A stretch of DNA of 64,000 nt from Aquamicrobium defluvii (GTDB lineage Bacteria > Pseudomonadota > Alphaproteobacteria > Rhizobiales > Rhizobiaceae): positions 62,001 through 126,000 of the forward strand of contig NZ_SNZF01000001.1 of the NCBI RefSeq assembly GCF_004363725.1. The letters are read 5' to 3'. The stretch's first letter is position 1. Each line of letters begins with the position of its first letter. The notes under the pieces were generated by a model. It had not been told where the DNA came from, ran no database searches, and saw nothing but the letters and a program-made list of their open reading frames with translations. Positions 59,147 through 64,000 of the stretch are shown here, piece after piece. A program made the translations under genes and the position numbers.

Positions 59147-60193
59147 ATGGACGACAGCTTCTTCTCCTTCTACATCCTGCCGGCGCTGATCATTCTCGCG
59201 AAATCGCTCGCGCTGCTGGTCATCCTGCTGATCTTCGTGGCCTACATCCTGTATGCCGACCGCAAGATCTGGGCTGCCGTGCAGATGCGCCGCGGCCCGA
59301 ACGTGGTTGGTCCCTGGGGCCTGTTCCAGGCTTTCGCGGACCTGTTCAAGTTCGTGTTCAAGGAACCGGTGATCCCCTCCGGCGCCAACAAGGGCGTGTT
59401 CCTGCTGGCGCCGCTGGTGTCCTCGGTTCTGGCGATGGCCGCGTGGGCGGTCATCCCGGTGAACGAGGGCTGGGCCGTCGCCAACATCAATGTCGGCATT
59501 CTCTACGTTCTCGCCATCTCCTCGCTGGAGGTCTACGGCGTGATCATGGGCGGCTGGGCGTCGAACTCGAAATATCCGTTCCTCGGCGCGCTGCGCTCGG
59601 CGGCGCAGATGGTCTCCTACGAAGTCTCCATCGGATTCGTCATCGTCACCGTGCTTCTGTGCGTCGGTTCGCTGAACCTCACCGATATCGTTCTGGCGCA
59701 GAAGGATGGAATCGGTACATGGGCCGGCATGCCCAACAGCTTCCTCGACTGGCACTGGCTCGGCCTGTTCCCGATGTTCGTCATCTTCATCATCTCGGCG
59801 CTGGCTGAAACCAACCGCCCGCCCTTCGATCTCGTGGAAGCGGAATCGGAGCTGGTTGCCGGCCACATGGTGGAATATTCCTCGACGGCGTTCCTGCTGT
59901 TTTTCCTCGGCGAGTATGTGGCAATCGTGCTGATGTGCGCGCTGACCACGATCCTCTTCCTTGGAGGCTGGCTGCCGCCGTTCGACTTCGCGCCGTTCAC
60001 CTGGGTGCCGGGCGTTGTCTGGTTCGTGCTCAAGGTGTGCTTTGTGTTCTTCATCATCTCGATGGCCAAGGGCGTTCTTCCACGCTACCGCTACGACCAG
60101 CTGATGCGGCTGGGCTGGAAAGTCTTCCTGCCGATCTCGCTGTTCATGGTCGTGGCCACGGCCGCGTTCCTCAAGCTGACGGGGCTTGCCTGA
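59147..60193 (+). CDS. nuoH: NADH-quinone oxidoreductase subunit H
   Basis: Membrane subunit next to the quinone cavity, with eight or so helices. It has 348 residues; signature segments are [38 protein letters not shown] (split, about 36-72), and [27 protein letters not shown] (about 222-248) with its acidic cluster. The stop TGA overlaps the nuoI ATG by one base. Confidence 0.97.
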   Translation: MDDSFFSFYILPALIILAKSLALLVILLIFVAYILYADRKIWAAVQMRRGPNVVGPWGLFQAFADLFKFVFKEPVIPSGANKGVFLLAPLVSSVLAMAAWAVIPVNEGWAVANINVGILYVLAISSLEVYGVIMGGWASNSKYPFLGALRSAAQMVSYEVSIGFVIVTVLLCVGSLNLTDIVLAQKDGIGTWAGMPNSFLDWHWLGLFPMFVIFIISALAETNRPPFDLVEAESELVAGHMVEYSSTAFLLFFLGEYVAIVLMCALTTILFLGGWLPPFDFAPFTWVPGVVWFVLKVCFVFFIISMAKGVLPRYRYDQLMRLGWKVFLPISLFMVVATAAFLKLTGLA

Positions 60194-60684
60194 TGTCTGC
60201 AATCGCTCAAGCGGCTAAGTCGCTGATCCTGAAAGATATCCTGGGTGGCTACTGGCTGGGCATGAAGAAGATGTTCCAGCCCAAGGAAACCATCAACTAT
60301 CCGCACGAAAAGGGGCCGATCAGCCCCCGCTTTCGTGGCGAGCACGCGCTGCGCCGTTATCCGAACGGCGAGGAGCGCTGCATCGCCTGCAAGCTGTGCG
60401 AGGCGATCTGCCCGGCCCAGGCCATCACCATCGAGGCAGGCCCGCGCCGCAACGATGGCACGCGCCGCACCGTGCGCTACGATATCGACATGGTGAAGTG
60501 CATCTATTGCGGTTTCTGCCAGGAAGCCTGCCCGGTCGACGCCATCGTCGAGGGGCCGAACTTCGAGTTCGCGACCGAGACGCGCGAGGAGCTTTACTAT
60601 GACAAGGACAAGCTTCTGGCGAACGGCGACCGCTGGGAGCGCGAAATCGCGCGCAACATGGCGATGGATGCGCCTTATCGCTGA
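60193..60684 (+). CDS. nuoI: NADH-quinone oxidoreductase subunit I
   Basis: Holds two Fe4S4 clusters (N6a and N6b) that link NuoG to NuoB. It has 163 residues with the two ferredoxin motifs [15 protein letters not shown] and [16 protein letters not shown]. The start [19 protein letters not shown] is the usual amphipathic membrane-anchoring helix. ATG 60193 shares a base with the nuoH stop (TGATG). A 134-base gap with a hairpin follows before nuoJ. Confidence 0.97.
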   Translation: MSAIAQAAKSLILKDILGGYWLGMKKMFQPKETINYPHEKGPISPRFRGEHALRRYPNGEERCIACKLCEAICPAQAITIEAGPRRNDGTRRTVRYDIDMVKCIYCGFCQEACPVDAIVEGPNFEFATETREELYYDKDKLLANGDRWEREIARNMAMDAPYR

Positions 60685-60730
60685 ACGCGGATGCCGGACG
60701 TGCGATCCGGACATCGGCATTTGACACATG

Positions 60731-60751
60731 GACGGGCCGCAACGGCTCGTC
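60731..60751 (+). other. Hairpin in the nuoI-nuoJ gap
   Basis: GACGGGCCG (60731-60739) pairs with CGGCTCGTC (60743-60751), with one G-U, around the loop CAA. No T run follows, so it is not a terminator. It lies in the longest gap of the nuo operon (134 bases) and may be an RNA processing or stability element. Confidence 0.45.
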
Positions 60752-60818
60752 TAAGGAACACGCGGTTTCGTGACCGGAGGCGGCACGGAATCAGGATTTG
60801 GAAACCTGGGGGATCCCC

Positions 60819-61439
60819 ATGCTTGAAGGACTAGAGGCGGCTTTCTTCTACCTCTTCGCCCTCGTCGCGGTCGCGTCGGCCCTGATGGTCATCTCGTCGC
60901 GCAATCCCGTTCATTCGGTGCTGTTCCTGATCCTCGCCTTCTTCAATGCGGCGGGGCTGTTCCTGCTGGCGGGAGCCGAATTCCTGGCGCTGATCCTGCT
61001 CATCGTCTATGTCGGCGCGGTCATGGTGCTGTTCCTGTTCGTGGTCATGATGCTCGACGTCGATTTCGCCGAGTTCAAGCAGGGTGCGCTGCGCTATGCG
61101 CCGATCGGCGCGCTGGTCGGGCTGATCTTCGCCGCCGAGCTGATCATCGTCACCGGCGGCTACGTGCTGGCACCCGAACTGAGTTCGTCGGTGGCGCGGC
61201 CGATCCCGGATCTGGCGGAGCGCACCAACACGGCCGCACTCGGCGACATTCTCTACACGGACTACATCCATTTCTTCCAGATGGCGGGCGTCGTGCTTCT
61301 GGTCGCCATGGTCGGCGCCATCGTGCTGACGTTGCGCCACAAGCAGGGCGTCAGACGCCAGTCGATTTCGGCGCAGGTCGGCCGCACGCCCGAGACCGCC
61401 ATCGAAGTACGCAAGGTCGAGACGGGGAAGGGCATCTGA
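60819..61439 (+). CDS. nuoJ: NADH-quinone oxidoreductase subunit J
   Basis: Membrane subunit of complex I with five helices. It has 206 residues from ATG 60819: [42 protein letters not shown] (split) and [22 protein letters not shown] with the conserved GAVMVLF in the third helix. ATG 60819, preceded by GGGGGA, is preferred over an in-frame TTG at 60798. It ends 1 base before nuoK. Confidence 0.96.
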   Translation: MLEGLEAAFFYLFALVAVASALMVISSRNPVHSVLFLILAFFNAAGLFLLAGAEFLALILLIVYVGAVMVLFLFVVMMLDVDFAEFKQGALRYAPIGALVGLIFAAELIIVTGGYVLAPELSSSVARPIPDLAERTNTAALGDILYTDYIHFFQMAGVVLLVAMVGAIVLTLRHKQGVRRQSISAQVGRTPETAIEVRKVETGKGI

Positions 61440-61440
61440 C

Positions 61441-61749
61441 ATGACCGTCGGCATCGGACATTATCTGACACTCTCGGCGATCCTGTTCACCATCGGCGTG
61501 TTCGGCATCTTCCTGAACCGCAAAAACGTCATCGTCATCATGATGTCGATCGAACTGCTGCTTCTTGCTGCCAACATCAATCTGGTCGCCTTCTCCTCGG
61601 TGCTCAACGATCTCGTGGGGCAGGTCTTCGTGCTGTTCGTGCTGACGGTCGCGGCGGCCGAGGCGGCGATCGGCCTGTCCATCCTGGTGGTCTTCTTCCG
61701 CAACCGCGGGTCCATCGCGGTGGAAGACGTTAATATGATGAAGGGTTGA
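61441..61749 (+). CDS. nuoK: NADH-quinone oxidoreductase subunit K
   Basis: Small membrane subunit of complex I with three helices and the conserved buried Glu residues of the proton channel. The protein has 102 residues, with [31 protein letters not shown] (split; E of IELLL near 37) and [20 protein letters not shown] (E near 73). Start ATG follows the nuoJ stop directly. Confidence 0.97.
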   Translation: MTVGIGHYLTLSAILFTIGVFGIFLNRKNVIVIMMSIELLLLAANINLVAFSSVLNDLVGQVFVLFVLTVAAAEAAIGLSILVVFFRNRGSIAVEDVNMMKG

Positions 61750-61759
61750 GGCGCGGAAC

Positions 61760-63733
61760 ATGTATCAGGCCATCGTCTTCCTGCCCCTCATCGGCTTCCT
61801 GATCGTCGGGCTGTTCGGCACCTCGCTCGGCGCCAAGGCTTCGGAATACATCACCTCCGGACTGGTGGTGGTTTCGGCAGCGCTTTCATGGATCGCCTTC
61901 TTCTCGGTGGGCTTCTCCGACGCCGAAACTTTCACCGTTCCGCTGCTGCGCTGGCTCCAGACAGGCGGGCTCGACGCCGCGTGGGCGCTGCGCATCGACA
62001 CGCTGACCGTCGTCATGCTGGTGGTGGTGAACACCGTCTCGGCGCTGGTTCACATCTACTCCATCGGCTACATGCACCACGATCCGCACCGGCCGCGCTT
62101 CTTCGCCTATCTGTCGCTGTTCACCTTCGCCATGCTGATGCTGGTGACCTCCGACAATCTGGTGCAGATGTTCTTCGGCTGGGAAGGCGTCGGCCTGGCC
62201 TCCTATCTGCTGATCGGCTTCTGGTACAAGAAGCCCTCGGCAAGCGCCGCGGCCATGAAGGCATTCATCGTCAACCGTGTCGGCGACTTCGGCTTCCTGC
62301 TCGGTCTGTTCGGTGTGTTCGTGCTGTTCGGCTCGGTCAATTTCTCGACCATTTTCGCGGGCGCGGCCACCTATCTGCCGGCCGAGGGCGGCGCCGAGGC
62401 GGGCTCCGTGCTGACGTTCCTCGGCTATTCGCTCGACAGGACGGCGGCGATCACCGTGGTGTGCCTGCTGCTGTTCATGGGCGCCATGGGCAAGTCGGCC
62501 CAGGTGCCGCTGCACACCTGGCTGCCGGACGCCATGGAAGGCCCGACCCCGGTTTCGGCGCTGATCCACGCGGCGACCATGGTCACCGCCGGCGTGTTCA
62601 TGCTGGCGCGCCTTTCGCCGCTGTTCGAACTGTCGCACAGCGCGCTTACCGTCGTCACCTTCATCGGCGCAACCACCGCCTTCTTCGCGGCGACGGTCGG
62701 CCTCGTGCAGAACGACATCAAGCGCGTCATCGCCTACTCGACCTGCTCGCAGCTCGGCTACATGTTCGTGGCGCTGGGCGTGGGGGCCTACGGCGCGGCG
62801 ATATTCCACCTGTTCACGCATGCCTTCTTCAAGGCCCTGCTGTTCCTGGGCTCCGGCTCGGTCATTCACGCCATGTCGGACGAGCAGGACATGCGCAAGA
62901 TGGGCGGCATCCGCAAGCTGATCCCGACCACCTACTGGATGATGATCATCGGCACGGTCGCGCTGACCGGTCTGGGCATCCCGGCCACCGTCATCGGCAC
63001 GGCAGGCTTCTTCTCCAAGGACGCGATCATCGAAAGCGCCTTCGTCGGCCACAATGCGGTCGCGGGCTTCGCCTTCGCGCTGCTGGTGATCGCCGCCTGC
63101 TTCACCTCCTTCTATTCCTGGCGCCTCATCTTCATGACTTTCCACGGCAAGTCGCGCGCCAGCGAGGAGGTTCTGCACCACGTCCATGAATCGCCGCCGG
63201 TGATGCTGGTGCCGCTCTACATCCTCGCCGTCGGAGCGCTGTTTGCGGGCTTCGTGTTCCACGACCAGTTCATCGGCGATGCCTATGAGGCATTCTGGAA
63301 GACGGCGCTGTTCACCTCGGCCGACAACCATGTTCTCCACGACATGCACAATGTGCCGATGTGGGTGAAGATGTCGCCATTCGTGGCGATGGTCGTCGGC
63401 TTCCTGCTGTCCTACCAGTTCTATATCCGCTCGCCGGAGACGCCGAAGCGCCTCGCCGCGCAACATCGCGGCCTCTACCAGTTCCTGCTGAACAAGTGGT
63501 ACTTCGACGAGCTCTACGACTTCCTGTTCGTGCGTTCGGCCAAGGCGCTGGGCCGCTTCCTGTGGAAGACCGGCGACGGAAAGATCATTGACGGGCTTGG
63601 ACCGGACGGCGTTTCGGCGCGCGTCGTCGACGTCACCCAGCGTGTCGTCAGGCTCCAGTCCGGCTATCTCTACCACTACGCATTCGCAATGCTGATCGGC
63701 GTTGCCGCACTTGCCACCTGGATGATGCTATGA
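61760..63733 (+). CDS. nuoL: NADH-quinone oxidoreductase subunit L
   Basis: Antiporter-like proton-pumping subunit at the far end of the membrane arm. It has 657 residues, about 16 membrane helices and a long C-terminal amphipathic helix. Family motifs include [47 protein letters not shown] (split) with Glu in [38 protein letters not shown] and [10 protein letters not shown]. The stop overlaps the nuoM start by 4 bases (ATGA). Confidence 0.97.
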   Translation: MYQAIVFLPLIGFLIVGLFGTSLGAKASEYITSGLVVVSAALSWIAFFSVGFSDAETFTVPLLRWLQTGGLDAAWALRIDTLTVVMLVVVNTVSALVHIYSIGYMHHDPHRPRFFAYLSLFTFAMLMLVTSDNLVQMFFGWEGVGLASYLLIGFWYKKPSASAAAMKAFIVNRVGDFGFLLGLFGVFVLFGSVNFSTIFAGAATYLPAEGGAEAGSVLTFLGYSLDRTAAITVVCLLLFMGAMGKSAQVPLHTWLPDAMEGPTPVSALIHAATMVTAGVFMLARLSPLFELSHSALTVVTFIGATTAFFAATVGLVQNDIKRVIAYSTCSQLGYMFVALGVGAYGAAIFHLFTHAFFKALLFLGSGSVIHAMSDEQDMRKMGGIRKLIPTTYWMMIIGTVALTGLGIPATVIGTAGFFSKDAIIESAFVGHNAVAGFAFALLVIAACFTSFYSWRLIFMTFHGKSRASEEVLHHVHESPPVMLVPLYILAVGALFAGFVFHDQFIGDAYEAFWKTALFTSADNHVLHDMHNVPMWVKMSPFVAMVVGFLLSYQFYIRSPETPKRLAAQHRGLYQFLLNKWYFDELYDFLFVRSAKALGRFLWKTGDGKIIDGLGPDGVSARVVDVTQRVVRLQSGYLYHYAFAMLIGVAALATWMML

Positions 63734-64000
63734 CCGACTGGCCCATTCTTTCTACGGTCACGTTCCTGCCGCTGGCCGGCGCACTTCTGGTGCTGCTGGT
63801 CAACGACGAAAGCGAGAATGGTCTCCGCAACATCCGCTCGATCACGCTGCTGACGACGGTCTTCACCTTCGTGGTGTCGCTGTTCGTCTGGATCGGCTTC
63901 GACAATTCGCAATCCGGCTTCCAGATGGTGGAGAAGGCGGAATGGCTGGATAGCGGCATCTCCTATCAGATGGGTGTCGACGGCATTTCCATGCTGTTCG
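63730..64000 (+). CDS. nuoM: NADH-quinone oxidoreductase subunit M (3' truncated by the window)
   Basis: Another antiporter-like proton-pumping subunit. Only the first 90 residues are inside the window: [20 protein letters not shown], then [20 protein letters not shown] and [12 protein letters not shown], which is the family's conserved GxDGISxLF segment. ATG 63730 overlaps the nuoL stop by 4 bases. nuoN would be expected next, outside the window. Confidence 0.95.
   Translation, partial: MTDWPILSTVTFLPLAGALLVLLVNDESENGLRNIRSITLLTTVFTFVVSLFVWIGFDNSQSGFQMVEKAEWLDSGISYQMGVDGISMLF

Noticed and set aside
61886..63676. A 596-codon minus-strand frame opposite nuoL
   Set aside because: Antisense shadow of nuoL, with a biased composition and no recognisable motif.

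Overview
The window reads as a GC-rich alphaproteobacterial chromosome segment, most likely from Hyphomicrobiales, near Phyllobacteriaceae (Mesorhizobium / Aquamicrobium / Nitratireductor type). That placement is an inference. It rests on a BA14K-family gene, the full aerobic cob cluster of Pseudomonas denitrificans type with a DUF1636 gene, the 14-subunit nuo gene order with a NuoE carrying a C-terminal helix-hairpin-helix tail, and two copies of a palindromic intergenic element. I see no phage, insertion sequence, CRISPR array or plasmid gene, so this looks like core chromosome.

Layout. 1-8.2 kb: the end of an unknown gene, folA, the membrane protease modulators hflK-hflC with a DUF2065 gene, a DegP-type periplasmic protease, then GNAT, serB, miaA and a membrane diguanylate cyclase. 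8.2-24 kb: a HerA-like ATPase; branched-chain amino acid genes ilvI-ilvH behind a leader-peptide attenuator, with ilvC separately behind a TetR gene; a LysE exporter, a RecD-like helicase, pdxJ and kup. Within this stretch lies a three-gene locus (18.3-20.5 kb): two tandem membrane-anchored proteins with an XRE-like helix-turn-helix, divergent from a lipoprotein that shares their periplasmic domain. 24-33 kb: BA14K protein, endonuclease/exonuclease/phosphatase family protein, Nudix hydrolase, a MacAB-like exporter, a PhzF-family protein, tRNA-Lys(CTT) and a PAS-GGDEF-EAL protein.

33.3-49.3 kb is the cobalamin cluster, almost entirely on the minus strand: DUF1636-cobW-cobN-cobG-cobH-cobI-cobJ-(cobK on the other strand)-cobL-cobE-cobM-cobA-cobB-cobS-cobT. 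A B12 riboswitch precedes it. Ten junctions have 4-nt ATGA or GTGA overlaps. cobF, cobS/cobT of the cobaltochelatase, and cobC/D/O/P/Q are not in the window. 49.4-50.6 kb holds a YcaQ-type DNA glycosylase. 50.9 kb to the right edge is the complex I operon nuoA-nuoM (nuoM cut off), with a small membrane ORF and an orphan helix-hairpin-helix protein inserted between nuoF and nuoG.

The best candidate for something undescribed is the 18.3-20.5 kb locus, which looks like a ToxR-like one-component membrane regulator pair with a lipoprotein carrying the same two-cysteine, SDGGL-containing periplasmic domain. Other points worth checking are the near-leaderless ilv leader peptide, the shared CATG start of cobL and cobK, a possible frameshift in the ORF after nuoF, and the helix-hairpin-helix domain shared by NuoE and its neighbour. 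All alignments and motif calls were made by eye.
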